A stretch of DNA of 64,000 nt. Source: Perognathus longimembris pacificus (lineage: Eukaryota > Chordata > Mammalia > Rodentia > Heteromyidae). Below the pieces are notes generated by a model, which saw only the letters and a program-made list of their open reading frames with translations, was not told the DNA's origin and made no database searches. A program made the position numbers and the translations under genes. The DNA lies in NCBI RefSeq assembly GCF_023159225.1, contig NC_063161.1, forward strand, positions 5,882,580 to 5,946,579, read 5' to 3'. This document shows positions 10,916 to 21,431 of this stretch, piece after piece (the stretch's first letter is position 1; the number at the start of each line of letters is the position of its first letter).

Positions 10916-11128
10916 GGGGCTGGGGATATAGCCTAGTGGCAAGAGTGCCTGCCTCGGATACACGAGGCCCTAGGTTCGATTCCCCAGCACCACCACATAT
11001 ACAGAAAACGGCCAGAAGCGGCGCTGTGGCTCAAGAGGCAGAGTGCTAGCCTTGAGCGGGAAGAAGCCAGGGACAGTGCTCAGGCCCTGAGTCCAAGGCC
11101 CAGGACTGGCCAAAAAAAAAAAAAAAAA
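10916..11128 (+). mobile_element. IDL-Geo SINE, youngest subfamily
   Basis: Head GGATATAGCCTAGTGGC with CCTAGGTTCGATTCC; linker CACCACCACAT has one extra triplet. Direct repeat CTAAATATTT on both sides. Confidence 0.92.
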
Positions 11129-11142
11129 CCTAAATATTTAGT

Positions 11143-11235
11143 CAGGTACCAGTGGTTCATGCCTGTAATCTTAGCTGTTCAAGGAGCTGAAGTCTTAAGG
11201 ATCACAGTTCAAAGCCAGCTCAAGCAAGAAACCTT
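11143..11235 (+). mobile_element. B1-like head without a Geo half
   Basis: Starts CAGGTACCAGTGGTTCATG and stops after the CAGTTCAAAGCC region. Confidence 0.6.
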
Positions 11236-11239
11236 TTCT

Positions 11240-12000
11240 TTTAATAGTAGGGTAACAGTATTTAGTAAAGTAAAAGTAAAAGTTACTCAGAAGAGTGCAA
11301 AACTGGACTTGAAAAAGGATTGTCTTCCCTGTGGTCGAGGCTGGTTGTATTACCCTCTCCCCTTTTCCTCTGCCTTCTGAGGGATCTTTTGGATTGTGAT
11401 TGGTTTCTTTGAAATAGGCAAGGCCCTCCTTCTGAGAGAGGGCTTGCAGGAGGGCTGGCCTGAGTCATTGCAAGAACCAAGACCTTCCCTGTAGCCAGTG
11501 GCGCCTGGGGGGGGGTGGGGGAAGCTGGAGGGCTTCAGTCTCACTCCCACCCCACCTCCCCCACTGAGCCAGAAACTCATCTCCAGTTTGCCAGCAGAGT
11601 TCGAAGTTTAATGGTGGCTCAACTGGATGAGTACCAGCCTTGAACAGGAAAAATAGACCCTAAATACTTGTTGCATAACTAAATTTAGGAAGATTGGTGA
11701 TGTTGGTGATAGGGTCAAAGCCAAGTGCAGATTATCAACGTATTATACATAGCTTAAGGTAGAATTAATGAATTAGGAGCTGGAGTGAGGCTCAAGTGAG
11801 CAGGGCAAGCAACAAGCCCAGAGTTCAAACCCTAGCACCTCCCCACCTTTAAGAAAAGAAAGTAATAAACTGAAAGATGCAAGCATCCATTTCTCAGATA
11901 TAATCACTATGTACTCAGAAAACCAGGGAATAGTCTTTTTGTTTTGCAGAGAGAACATGATACTCAGTAAAAATCTTTTAAAAAAATGAAATTTTTAAAA
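11240..12000. other. Mostly unique intron 1 sequence
   Basis: Contains a G-run (11509-11521) and two weak SINE scraps (about 11611-11650 Geo-like, 11777-11845 ID-like). No gene signal. Confidence 0.4.
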
Positions 12001-12008
12001 GATCAGAC

Positions 12009-12228
12009 GGGGCTGGGAATATGGCCTAGTGGCAAGAGTGCTTGCCTCGTATACATGAAGCCCTGGGTTTGATTCCCCAGCACCACATATATAGAAAATG
12101 GCCAGAAGTGGCACTGTGGCTCAAGTGGCAGAGTGCTAGCCTTGAGCAAACAAGCCAGGGACAGTGCTCAGGCCCCGAGTCCAAGCCCAGGACTGGCAAA
12201 ATAAATAAATAAATAGATAAATAAAAAA
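12009..12228 (+). mobile_element. IDL-Geo SINE
   Basis: Full dimer with an (AAAT)n tail; short direct repeat ATCAGAC at each end. Confidence 0.9.
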
Positions 12229-12278
12229 TCAGACTATTGAAACCAGTTTGCCACTAGCAAGAAATTCTAGAGGAGGTA

Positions 12279-12403
12279 CAGGTTGAGCATCCCTAATCTG
12301 CAGATGCAAAGTCCACAATGTTCCAGAATCTGAAGCTCCAAGCACCAACATGACACCACAAGCGGAAAATTCCACATCAAACTTCAGGCAATGGGTCACA
12401 GTC
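12279..12403 (+). mobile_element. MER2/Tigger-like DNA transposon remnant
   Basis: Begins CAGGTTGAGCATCCCTAATC, resembling MER2-type Tigger termini. Continues with TTCCAGAATCTGAAG, AACATGACACCACAAG and GGGTCACAGTC in the expected order. Confidence 0.6.
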
Positions 12404-12411
12404 AGAACTTA

Positions 12412-12630
12412 AGGGCTGCCAGATGCCTGCAGCTCCCACCTGTAATCATAGCTACTTGAGAGGCTGAGAACTGGGGGACCACCATTTGAAGCCAGCCAGG
12501 GCAGAAAAGTCTGTAAGACTCTACTCCAGTTAGCCAGCAAAACATCAAAGTATGGCTCAAGGAGTAGAGTGTCAGTAGTGAGCAGGCCTTCTGAATATGA
12601 GACACTGAGCTCAAATGCTGGTACTTGCGT
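12412..12630 (+). mobile_element. B1-Geo SINE, diverged
   Basis: Head, CCAGTTAGCC linker and a Geo half with several indels. Confidence 0.7.
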
Positions 12631-12650
12631 GTAAAAATTTTAAAAAATCG

Positions 12651-12868
12651 GGCTGGGGATATGGCCTAGTGGCAAGAGAGCTTGCCTCATATATATGAGG
12701 CCCTGGGTTCGATTCCCCAGCACCACATATACAGAAAATGGCCAGAAGTGGCGCTGTGGCTCAAGTGGCAGAGTGCTAGCCTTGAGCAAAAGGAAGCCAG
12801 GGACAGTGCTCAGGCCCTGAGTCCAAGGCCCAGGACTGGCAAAAAAAATAAAAAAATAAAAAAAAAAT
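12651..12868 (+). mobile_element. IDL-Geo SINE (left arm of an inverted pair)
   Basis: Nearly consensus copy of the younger subfamily with an A-rich tail. The next IDL-Geo lies inverted about 90 bp downstream. Confidence 0.93.
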
Positions 12869-12959
12869 GAAGTGAAAAGCAGTGCAGATAGAGAAGAAAT
12901 TAATGTAATAGGAAATAAACTAAATGCCCTGTAATGTAGGCTTTTAATAATTATTTGTT

Positions 12960-13165
12960 TATTTGTTTTGTTTTTGTTACCAGTCCTGGGGCGTAGACTC
13001 AGGGCCTGAGCACTGTCCTTGGCTTCTTTTTGCTCAAGGCTAGCACTCTACCTCTTGAGCCACAGCTCCACTTCTGGCTTCTATCTATGTGGTGCTGAGG
13101 AATCGAACCCAGGGCTTCATGTATATGAGGCGAGCACTTTACCACTAGGCCATATTCCCGGCCCC
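12960..13165 (-). mobile_element. IDL-Geo SINE (right arm of an inverted pair)
   Basis: Perfect 15-bp direct repeat TAATAATTATTTGTT at 12945-12959 and 13166-13180. Confidence 0.95.
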
Positions 13166-13255
13166 TAATAATTATTTGTTGAATGAATGAAAATTTGATT
13201 ATGAAAATCCAGGGGAAATGTAATCAGATACTACTGGTAAAATAATTATCTCAAG

Positions 13256-13490
13256 CTGGGTGCTGGTGGCTCACACCTGTAATCCCAGCTACTTAGGAGG
13301 CTGAGATCTGAGGGTCATAGTTTGACGCCAACCCAGGCAGAAAAGTCTCCATGAGACTCTTATCTCCAATTAACCACTCAAAAGCCAGAAGTGATTTTGT
13401 GGCTCAAAGTGATAGAGTGCTAGCTTTGAGCAAAAGAGCTCAGAGACAGTGCCTAGGCCCTAAGTTCCAGCTCCCTCTCCCACAATAAAA
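13256..13490 (+). mobile_element. B1-Geo SINE, nearly complete
   Basis: A good reference copy: GCTGGGTGCTGGTGGCTC head, AATTAACCACTC linker, then a Geo half from GTGGCTCAAAGTG to a diverged 3' end. Confidence 0.85.
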
Positions 13491-13499
13491 AAGATTATC

Positions 13500-14640
13500 T
13501 TACCTACTCCTATCCAATAAAAACATATTGTAATGGTGCAATGTTGTCTTCAGTGTGAGGAAATAGACTATGTTCTTAATATTTAGTGACTTCCAAATCT
13601 TCATTTATGTTCCAGAATCTCCTGAGCTCTAGGTTAGTACATGGCTACCTGCTGGGTCTCTTTAAGTAGAAGTCTTGGATGTCCTTAACCTTGAGCTGAT
13701 TCAGAAGCAAACTAGTATTTCTTCATGTGAATTTGCTCCTCTTGCAGTGTTTAACATTTTAAAAAGGGACAATCCTATCATGGTTCCTTAAGCAGAGTCC
13801 TGCTTGAAGTTTCTTTTTTATCTCCCCATCTCTCACCATAATGGCCTTTCATACACAGTAACCATCTTTGGCCTCTGCTTTCCTTTTCCAGCCCCAGCTG
13901 AAGGGGCTCCAGGCCTCCAAGTGCCAGGAAGTGTAAGAATTCACTTCGGTACTGGTTCAGTGTGTGGGGTGAGGGGAGCAGAAGGCTGTAACAAAAATGT
14001 TTTTTGGTGAGATACAAAGAAATCTCAGGAATACTTTTCTCTGGAAATAGATTCTCTTAAATCATAATTATTGTCAACAACAAAACTCCTACTCAGATGA
14101 TTATAATTCCGTGAAACTCAAATAATAGATTTATTTTGTTCCTTATCTGGCACAACAGTACCATACATCATAGTTATTTTCTGGTTATTTTGTGCCTTCT
14201 AATTTTGTGTAAATGAACAATTAGTCCTCAGGAAGAAAACATTAAGAATGTTAAAAGGAACTTAATTCAGATTCCTAAAAATCATGTGCTTCTACTTCTT
14301 GGCATAAGGCTCACATCCATAATAAATATTTTCCATCAGGTAACAGCTGCTTATGAAAACAGTCATCATTGTGTTTGCTTGGCTATGAGACAAATACAGC
14401 AAGTTCCTGATGTACAAAATGCCTGTGTTCCAAATTTTCCTTAGGCATTTGGAATAGATAATTAACTATTTGTAGGGCATACATACACATTCATTGACAG
14501 GTTCACAACTTATGCTACACTGGGCAAAAGTATGTTGTGTTTCACATTAGTCCACAAAAAATCATACCTTAAGTTTATATTAGCACTCTAAACTATTTTT
14601 TTTAACAAAGACAGGCTTGTACTCTTTTGTACAAATGTTT
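13500..14640. other. Intron 1 segment, no recognised feature
   Basis: Unique-looking AT-rich sequence without SINEs, unusual for this locus. Short open frames near 13780-14010 on both strands overlap and look like chance. Confidence 0.5.
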
Positions 14641-14649
14641 TTGGGGGTT

Positions 14650-14879
14650 GTGGGGTTTTTTTTGTCAGTTGTGGGGCTTGAAGTCAGGGTCTGGGCACTG
14701 TCACTGAATTCTTTTTATTCAAGGCTAATTGTTCTACCACTTTGAGCCACAGCACCACTTCCAGTTCTTGAGTGATGAATTGGAGATAAGAGTCTCATGC
14801 TTTTCTGCCAGGACTGGCTTTGAACCACAGTCCTCAGATCTCAGCATCCTGAGTACAGGCATGAGCCAGCACCTGGCCA
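14650..14879 (-). mobile_element. B1-Geo SINE
   Basis: Antisense copy with a short deletion in the B1 head before GAGTACAGGCATGAGCC. Confidence 0.8.
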
Positions 14880-15065
14880 AGGGAATTATTTTTTAAGGCC
14901 TCTGATTTATAATGTCCACATTGGGAAGAAGGGGAAGGAAAAAAAAAAAAACTAAAGCAGGAAACAGAGGAGTGAATTTACATCCTAATCCTAAATTCCT
15001 TTGCTCCACAAAACAATACCCACAAAGACTTTACTGCCAAAACCAAGATGTAGGTATATTTAGGC

Positions 15066-15251
15066 TTTTTTTTTTTTTCCCCTAGGCTAGTGCTCTATCA
15101 CTTTGGGTAACATCATTTTGGGTTTTGTAGTGGTTAATTGGAGAGAAGAGTCTCATGGACTTTCCTGCCTGAGCTGGCCTGGAACCACAGTCCTCAGATC
15201 TCAGCCTCCTGAGTAGCTAGGATTATAGGTGTAAGCCACCAGTGCCCAACT
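15066..15251 (-). mobile_element. B1-Geo SINE, Geo half shortened
   Basis: The T-tract abuts GGCTAGTGCTCTATCAC, so about 70 bp of Geo is missing; the head is complete. Confidence 0.75.
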
Positions 15252-15341
15252 TTAAAGCAATTAAAAAAAAAAATCCTTTCTTTTGTTTAATCTCTGCAGG
15301 TCAAGACTGTTCAGATATGAAAACAAAAAGTTCCCTCTTTT

Positions 15342-15534
15342 CCTTTTTTTTTTGGCCGTCCTGTGGTTTGAACTCATGGCCTTGGCACTGTCCCAGAGCT
15401 CAAGGCTAGTACTCTATTTGAGCCACAGCACCACTTCCGGCCTTTTCTGTTTATGTGGTACTGAGGAATTGAACCAGGGATTCATACATGTTAGGCAAAC
15501 ACTCTACCACTAAGCCACATTCCCAGGCCCTAAA
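15342..15534 (-). mobile_element. IDL-Geo SINE, older subfamily
   Basis: Head AAGCCACATTCCCAGG; small deletions in Geo. Immediately followed by a younger copy. Confidence 0.8.
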
Positions 15535-15539
15535 GCAAT

Positions 15540-15729
15540 TTTTTTTTGGGGGGGGGGCAGTCCTGGGGCTTAGACTCATGGCCTGAGCACTGTCCCTGGC
15601 TTCTTTTTGCTCAAGGCTAGCACTCTGCCACTTCAGCCACAGCGCCACTTCTGGCCATTTTCTGTATATGTGGTGCTGGGGAATCGAACCAGAATGCAGG
15701 CATTCTTGCCACTAGGCCATATCCCCAGC
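15540..15729 (-). mobile_element. IDL-Geo SINE with internal deletion
   Basis: Direct repeat CCCTAAAGCAATT on both sides. About 20 bp around the B box is lost (GAACC joined to AGAATGCAGG). Confidence 0.9.
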
Positions 15730-15764
15730 CCTAAAGCAATTATTTTTAAAGTTATTCCAGTTAT

Positions 15765-15925
15765 AGTAGTTGGTTAAGAGTAACCCCGAAGCAGGCTGCC
15801 TAGATCCAAATCCTGGTTTGCAACTTAGAAACTCTGTTATCGAATCTCAGGGTTCTACAGACTTGTTCTTATCTGTGAAGTGAAGAGAATAGTTCTTCCT
15901 TAAGCAGGCTGTGGTAAGGGCTACA
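15765..15925 (+). mobile_element. MIR SINE
   Basis: Core order GCCTAGATCCAAATCC, then CTCAGGGTTCT, TTATCTGTGAAGTG and a degraded 3' part. Confidence 0.65.
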
Positions 15926-15959
15926 GTTTTCTTGAAATTGAGGATCATCTCATAGAACA

Positions 15960-16085
15960 TAAGGCTAGTCATTCTAAAGTGCACAGTTCAATGGTGTTTA
16001 GTACATTCACAGTGTTGTACATTGCCACCTTTATCTTGTTCCAAAATGTTTTGAATTGCTAAACAAAATTTACTGTACACACAAC
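15960..16085 (-). mobile_element. L1 3'-region fragment
   Basis: The run CAGTTCAATGGTGTTTAGT, ACATTCACAGTGTTGTAC and CACCTTTATC follows an old mammalian L1 3' end. Confidence 0.5.
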
Positions 16086-16179
16086 ATGATTACCATCCAG
16101 TGCAAAGGAATGAAGAATTGGTTGAACTTTTCAAGTTTATCCACAAAAGATTGGAGATTATGTGATTCTTTTTATAGGT

Positions 16180-16385
16180 AATATCCAGAGAAGTTATATT
16201 CTTAGAGACAAAGATGATCACTGGGCCAGGGGAAATGGGGATTTTATGTTAGTTAGTGTGATGGAAATACTTTGGAACTTGAGAAATGACAGTGGCACAA
16301 CATTGTGAATATACCAAACACCACCGGGTGGCAGTTATACTTTAAAATGGTTAACTTGATACTGGGTGTACCTCAGTTAAAAAAA
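16180..16385 (+). mobile_element. Old L1 3' end
   Basis: Order GGGCCAGGGG, GTGTGATGGAAATACTTTGG, GTGAATATACCAAACACC, ACTTTAAAATGG and CTCAGTTAAAAAAA matches the 3' terminus of an L1M-type element. Confidence 0.6.
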
Positions 16386-16828
16386 CAAACAAAATGAAAG
16401 CCAAAACAAAACCAAAAGCCAAATCTTAGAAGAGACTGCTTAACCCCTTGGCTTTTTATTCTTTCTCTAGCCTGTGGACTTCCCTTAGCTTCTTGTGATT
16501 CAGCTAAACACTTGAAGAGAGTTTGTTCTATTTTATCTGGCATTTCTAGCAACATACTAAGCTATTGTGTTACTAGAATTAGAACCCACATTTCAACTTT
16601 AGAATTTTAAACCTCACTTGTAAGCATATATTACTTAACAAAGCATAGAACAAGAATATGTATTCTCTTTTTTTAAAAAATGTTTTATTATTCTCTTCTT
16701 CCTTACCACAAATGCACCTTGCCACCTTTGAGATGACCGAACAAACTCCTAAACCAGAATGTTTACTACAGAGACTTTTGTCTTCATTGTTCAGTAATAT
16801 TTTTAAACTTCTTTTTTGTATTCTCTTT

Positions 16829-16861
16829 TTATTATTATTATTATTGTTATTATTATTATTT
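16829..16861 (+). repeat. (ATT)n run in a SINE tail
   Basis: Antisense A-rich tail of the adjoining IDL-Geo, expanded to (AAT)n on its own strand. Confidence 0.8.
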
Positions 16862-17047
16862 GCCAGTCCTGGAGCTTGAACTCAAGGCCTGAGCACTGTC
16901 CCTGGCTTCTTTTTGCTCAAGGCTGGCACTCTACCACTTGAGCCATAGCGCCACTTCTGGCCTTTTCTGTATACGTGGTGCTGAGGAATCGAACCCAGGG
17001 CTTCATGTATGAGAGGCAAGTACCACTAGGCCATATCCCCAGCCCTC
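16862..17047 (-). mobile_element. IDL-Geo SINE
   Basis: Full dimer with a short gap after GAGAGGCAAG. Direct repeat TATTCTCTyTTTAT on both sides. Confidence 0.9.
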
Positions 17048-17054
17048 TATTCTC

Positions 17055-17465
17055 TCTTTTTATATGGTAAAGCTGGAAAGGTTTTTAGCTTACTCCCTAC
17101 TCCAGAGCCTTCCTCCTGCCAGCCTCCAGGGATTAGTGGGAAGAGGTGGGTGTGCTTCTGGCCAAATGTGACCATGCCAAGTGTTCCTAGTCACCTTAGG
17201 CAGGTCCTGGTGTCTCGGCCGTTACCCAAGGTGAGTACTACCTGGCAGTGAATACCGTGGTACCTATCTAGTCAACACGAAAGTTTCCCCATGGCTCCCT
17301 TCTGCTTCCCGGGGTTTGTCCCCACCATTTGTTGTAGTCCTGTAACCTAGTAAATTTATCTCTACATCAGACTGATGTATATCTACTACTGTCTTCCTCT
17401 TGGAGGCCAGCAGGGATGAGTTGAGTCCTTTCACATTGCATCTCCCACCTGTGTCTCGCCCCACT
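17055..17465. other. Intron 1 segment, no recognised feature
   Basis: Unique-looking; an open frame on the - strand (17264-17464) has no recognisable content. Confidence 0.4.
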
Positions 17466-17467
17466 TT

Positions 17468-17680
17468 TTTGTGTGCTGGTAATGGGGCTTGAACTCAGGT
17501 CTGGGTACTGTCCCTTAGCTTTGTCATTCAAGGCTAGCACTCTACTGCTTTATCCATAGCTTCACTTCTGGATTTTCGGTAGTCTCGTGGATTTCCTGAG
17601 CAGGCATTGAGCCATGATTCTCCAATCTTAACCTCCTGAGTAACTAGGATAACAGGCTTGAGCCACCTATACTTGGCTCA
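17468..17680 (-). mobile_element. B1-Geo SINE, linker deleted
   Basis: The antisense Geo half joins GGTAGTCTCGTGG directly, omitting the AATTAACC linker. Confidence 0.75.
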
Positions 17681-17764
17681 TTTTACTGAAGATTTTTGCA
17701 CTAGTTCTTCAGGTAATAGGCCAACAAGCTCTTTGAACTGATTTTATCATGATGTTTCACTCTT

Positions 17765-18203
17765 TTTTTTTTTTTTTGGCCAGTCCTGGGGCTTGGACTC
17801 AGGGCCTGAGTACACTGTCCCTGGCTTCTTCTTGCTCAAGGCTAGCACTCTGCCACTTGAGCCACAGCGCCACTTCTGGCCGTTTTCTGTATATGTAGTG
17901 CTGGGGAATCGAACCCAGGGCCTCATGTATATGAGGCAAGCACTCTTGCCACTAGGCCATATCCCCAGCCCCCCTTTTTTTTGTTGTTGTTTTGTTTGTT
18001 TGTTTTTTTTGGCCAGTCCTGGGGCTTGGACTCAGGGCCTGAGCACTGTCCCTGGCTTCTTCCCGCTCAAGGCTAGCACTCTGCCACCTGAGCCACAGTG
18101 CCACTTCTGGCCATTTTCTGTATATGTGGTGCTGAGGAATCGAACCCAGGGCCTCATGTATACAAGGCAAGCACTCTTGCCACTAGGCCATATTCCCAGC
18201 CCC
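17765..18203 (-). mobile_element. Tandem pair of IDL-Geo SINEs within one target duplication
   Basis: Copies at 17765-17974 and 17975-18203 are head to tail, separated only by the (TTG)/(TTTG) tail of the second. A perfect 12-bp repeat TGTTTCACTCTT (17753-17764, 18204-18215) flanks the pair, and no copy of it lies between them. Confidence 0.9.
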
Positions 18204-18727
18204 TGTTTCACTCTTAAGATTTCAAGGTGGATAGGGTTTCTAAATTAGGAACCTTCAGATACCTGTTTAAGACTGGCCAGAGAAGCAGGATTGATAGTCC
18301 ATTTTTGAAAAAGAAGTTTCTACAGGAGGCTAAAATATGAGGATCACAGTTCAAAGCCTGCCCTAGTAGGAAAGCCCATTAGATAAAGCACAGAAAATAG
18401 ATGTACCAGTTGAATTACTAGGCGTTTTTTATTTGCCGGGTATCAAAGTGATCATAGTAGTAGCAAATGAGCCAAAAAGGTTAGAAATCTATTTACCTGC
18501 CATCTGTGACTTGTGTTGTAGATGAGATTGTCACTTACAGGTATTTACTAATTTTATTTTTCAATGTCAGATGAGTTTTCTTCCCAGAAATTAAAACCAT
18601 TCTCTATAAGAATAAAATGATACAAGTTTGAATAGTAGTAAGCCCAATAGAAAGAATATTGTATTTGTTCACTAAAAATCTGCTGTGGACCATTGTACTA
18701 ATGAGCTTTTGTTCATTTAAAACTTGT

Positions 18728-18961
18728 AGCTCGGGTCTGGGAATGTGACTTAGTGGTAGAGTGCTTGCCTAGCATTCATGAAGCCCTGGGTTTGATTCTT
18801 CAGTATCACATTAACAGAAAAAGCCAGAAGTGGCGCTGTGGCCCAAGTGGCAGAGTGCTTGCCTTGAGCAAAAGAAGCTCAGGGACAGTGCCCAGGCCCT
18901 GATTTCAAGCGCTAGGACTGGAAAAAGAAAGGAAAGAGGAAGGAAGGAAGGAAGGAAGGAT
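18728..18961 (+). mobile_element. IDL-Geo SINE, older subfamily, with (GAAG)n tail
   Basis: Head GTGACTTAGTGGTAGAG and linker CACATTAACAG. The A-tail has grown into a GGAA repeat at about 18929-18961. Confidence 0.88.
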
Positions 18962-18989
18962 AAGAAAGAAAAGGAAAGAAACTCATAGC

Positions 18990-19220
18990 TCAGTCAGGTG
19001 CAGGTGACTCACACCTGTAATCCTAGCTCCTGAGGAGGCTGAGATCTGAGAATCACAGTTGGAAGCTAGCCCAGTCAGAAAAGTCCATGTGACTGATCTC
19101 CAATTAATCACTAGAAAACCAGAAGTGGTGCTATGGCTCCAAGTGGTAGAGTGCTAGTTTGGAATGAAAAATCTCAGGGACAGCACCCAGGCCCTGACTT
19201 CAAGTCCCAGAACAACAACA
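18990..19220 (+). mobile_element. B1-Geo SINE upstream of exon 2
   Basis: Complete composite with an (AAC)n tail; ends 65 bp before the exon 2 acceptor. Confidence 0.85.
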
Positions 19221-19285
19221 ACAACAAAAATCGTGGCTCATGTTTTTAATATTGTAATGGCTAAAGTCTTTTTTAAACTTTTCAG

Positions 19286-19346
19286 GGAAGTATGACTGCT
19301 ATGACAGTGTTTTTCCCCTTGGATACAGCTAGACTTCGACTTCAGG
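19286..19346 (+). CDS. SLC25A17: SLC25A17 coding exon 2 (residues 19-39, split codon)
   Basis: Begins after acceptor ttttcag and ends at donor gtgagt with one base of Val39. Encodes the end of helix 1 with the carrier signature P29-L-D-T-A-R34, whose proline kink and charged pair form the matrix/lumen-side gate in SLC25 carriers. It follows a 17.0-kb first intron, and no alternative exon between the two was recognised. Confidence 0.96.
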
Positions 19347-19640
19347 GTGAGTGTTAAGTTTCTTTGGTGTTGGGAACTAACATATTTCTCTAATAAACTC
19401 TACCTTAGGATATGGATGTTATGCTTCCTTAATGAATATCTTCTGCTTTCTCTTTTTACTGCCTTTTTTTTTTTTCATTTCCAGACTAACCTACTTTTTA
19501 TTTAATGCAAATTACAGTACCAGTTAACTATTTCCAAACCAAGTCACATAGAACGAAATGTATTTACAAGGGAATGGGGAAAGAGGAAAAAAACATTGAG
19601 CATACTTTTCACAAAAAAGTTTATATTTAAAATGAAAAAA

Positions 19641-19845
19641 AAAGGGCTGGGGATATGGCCTAGTGGCAAGAGTGCTTGCCTCGTATACATGAGGCCCTGG
19701 GTTCGATTCCCCAGCACCACATATACAGAAAATGGAATACGGAAGGGGCGCTGTGGCTCAAGTGGCACAGTGCTAGCCTTGAGCAAAAAGAAGCCAGGGA
19801 CAGTGCTCAGGCCCTGAGTCCAAGCCCCAGGACTGGCCAAAAAAA
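19641..19845 (+). mobile_element. IDL-Geo SINE with altered linker
   Basis: Youngish copy whose IDL/Geo junction reads ATGGAATACGGAAGGGGC instead of ATGGCCAGAAGTGGC. Confidence 0.9.
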
Positions 19846-19961
19846 AGAAAAAAAATTCAGTCACAGAGGCATTCAAGTAGTAATAATGTTATACAGATTT
19901 TGCTTTTCCTTATATCAAGACAGATTTGCACAAGTGTTTGCAATACAGCCCACAGTGCTTT

Positions 19962-20035
19962 ATATATATATATATATATTTATTTATATTATATATATTA
20001 TATTATATGTATTATATATATAATAAATTTTTAGA
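19962..20035 (+). repeat. TA-rich microsatellite
   Basis: TATATATATA and ATTATATATA runs. Confidence 0.85.
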
Positions 20036-20282
20036 TTTGTTTTTAAGATGGAAGTGATCACGCTAATTGGTATGTGTATTTTTACTGCCTTTTAACTAAT
20101 GACCATCATTGTTCCCTAAAGAGTGGTCATGTGGATGAGCCATGGCCTTAGACATTTTGTAATCTGAGAGAACATGAGTGGGCTTGCACTAAACTCACAG
20201 ATCATTGCAGTTCTTTCTGATAAGCCATATGATGTGAAGCTTTATTTATGTGGCTTGGTTTTTTGTTGTTTTTGTGTGTGTT

Positions 20283-20356
20283 TGGGGGAGGGGTCAAACC
20301 TAGGACCTTATGTGTACTATTTTAAGTGTTCTACCATTAAGCTACATCTATAGCCA
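20283..20356 (-). mobile_element. Old ID-like monomer
   Basis: GTCAAACCTAGGACC (B box region) then CATTAAGCTACATC, antisense to ID. Confidence 0.5.
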
Positions 20357-20671
20357 TGACTTTGAAAGGCTTGGGCAGAGTTCTTTGAGAGAATGAGGTT
20401 TTCATTGAAAACAGTTTTCATTGGAAACAATACTGTTGTTGCCAGTCTAAGCTTATTGTTCTACTTTGCCTCTTTAATACTAAGGGATTTGCAACTTACT
20501 GTATGTAATTCTTGATTGCTTGTTCCTTCACGTTTTTCAGTTTGAAATTATAAACTAATGCAAGAACCTTCATAAAAGGCATATACAAATCCAAGGTTAA
20601 CCATTTATACCTACTGTTTGTGACTAATTAATAGTTTTTGGACTGATAATTTTATACGATTCATAAGGCAA

Positions 20672-20778
20672 TATATACACATATATACATACATATATAT
20701 TTAGATACATGCATATATGCTATGTATAATATAACATAATATATGCATAGAAGTATATATGTGTATATATATGAAGTA
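20672..20778 (+). repeat. TATACA-rich low-complexity tract
   Basis: Degenerate TATATACA/CATATA repeats. Confidence 0.75.
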
Positions 20779-20929
20779 CAGGGAAAACTCACTCTAGTCT
20801 GCCCTCTCCTCCTTCCATTCTTTTCCACTGTACTGAATATTGACTTTGTATTGTTTCTTTGGTATTATCAATGCTAGGGAAGGTTTAATTTGGATATCAC
20901 TTGTTACAGACACTATTAAGAACAGAGTG

Positions 20930-21431
20930 AGATAAAAGCTAGTGCCACCATAGAGAGAGAGGGACTGCATAGGACATAACTTGACAAACAGACAAAATAC
21001 CAAATGTCTTCCTGAGACCAGATGGATGTCCTTGTCAATCCCCAACAACCAAATTCAGGAAAACCAGATGAGTTAGCTCGCCATGAGTTACCCCACCAAA
21101 CCCTTTGGGAAAGTCTCAGGCTTCGAGGGCCTGTTGGGGAGTGTGATAGCATTCAATCCCCTACCACAACAGTTCAGATAGATGGATCTCCAGAAAACAG
21201 AAACAGAGAAAAACAAACTTACTCACTTCTGGAGGCCTCCTGAGTGACTCCAAAAAGATTTAGTGGCATGTCAGGTGTCCGTAGTCCCGCTGTTGGGAGT
21301 GGTGGAAAGACCATGGGGCCCCGAAACATCTCAGGCAATGCCTCCCCTGTAGAGCTTCCTGTCCCCCAGCAGCCCAGTCTCAAGGAACCCAAGTGCCCCC
21401 TTGGCACTGGGACCTCGCTGGGTCCTCCAGA
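20930..21431 (-). mobile_element. Endogenous retrovirus leader fragment
   Basis: Adjoins the LTR on its downstream side. On the - strand a primer-binding-site-like TGGAGGACCCAGCGAGG begins two bases after the LTR end. No intact frame; the open frames here are short and uninformative. The outer boundary is uncertain. Confidence 0.4.

Noticed and set aside
12663..12680. CTCF-like GGCCTAGTGGCA in the IDL head
   Set aside because: It is one base short of the core spacing and would recur in every young copy; there is no support for binding.
17793..18248. 151-codon open frame on the + strand
   Set aside because: It is a translation of two antisense IDL-Geo SINEs. The same peptide-like string recurs at 9366, 28844, 37979, 40500, 45055 and 55719 wherever the SINE lies.
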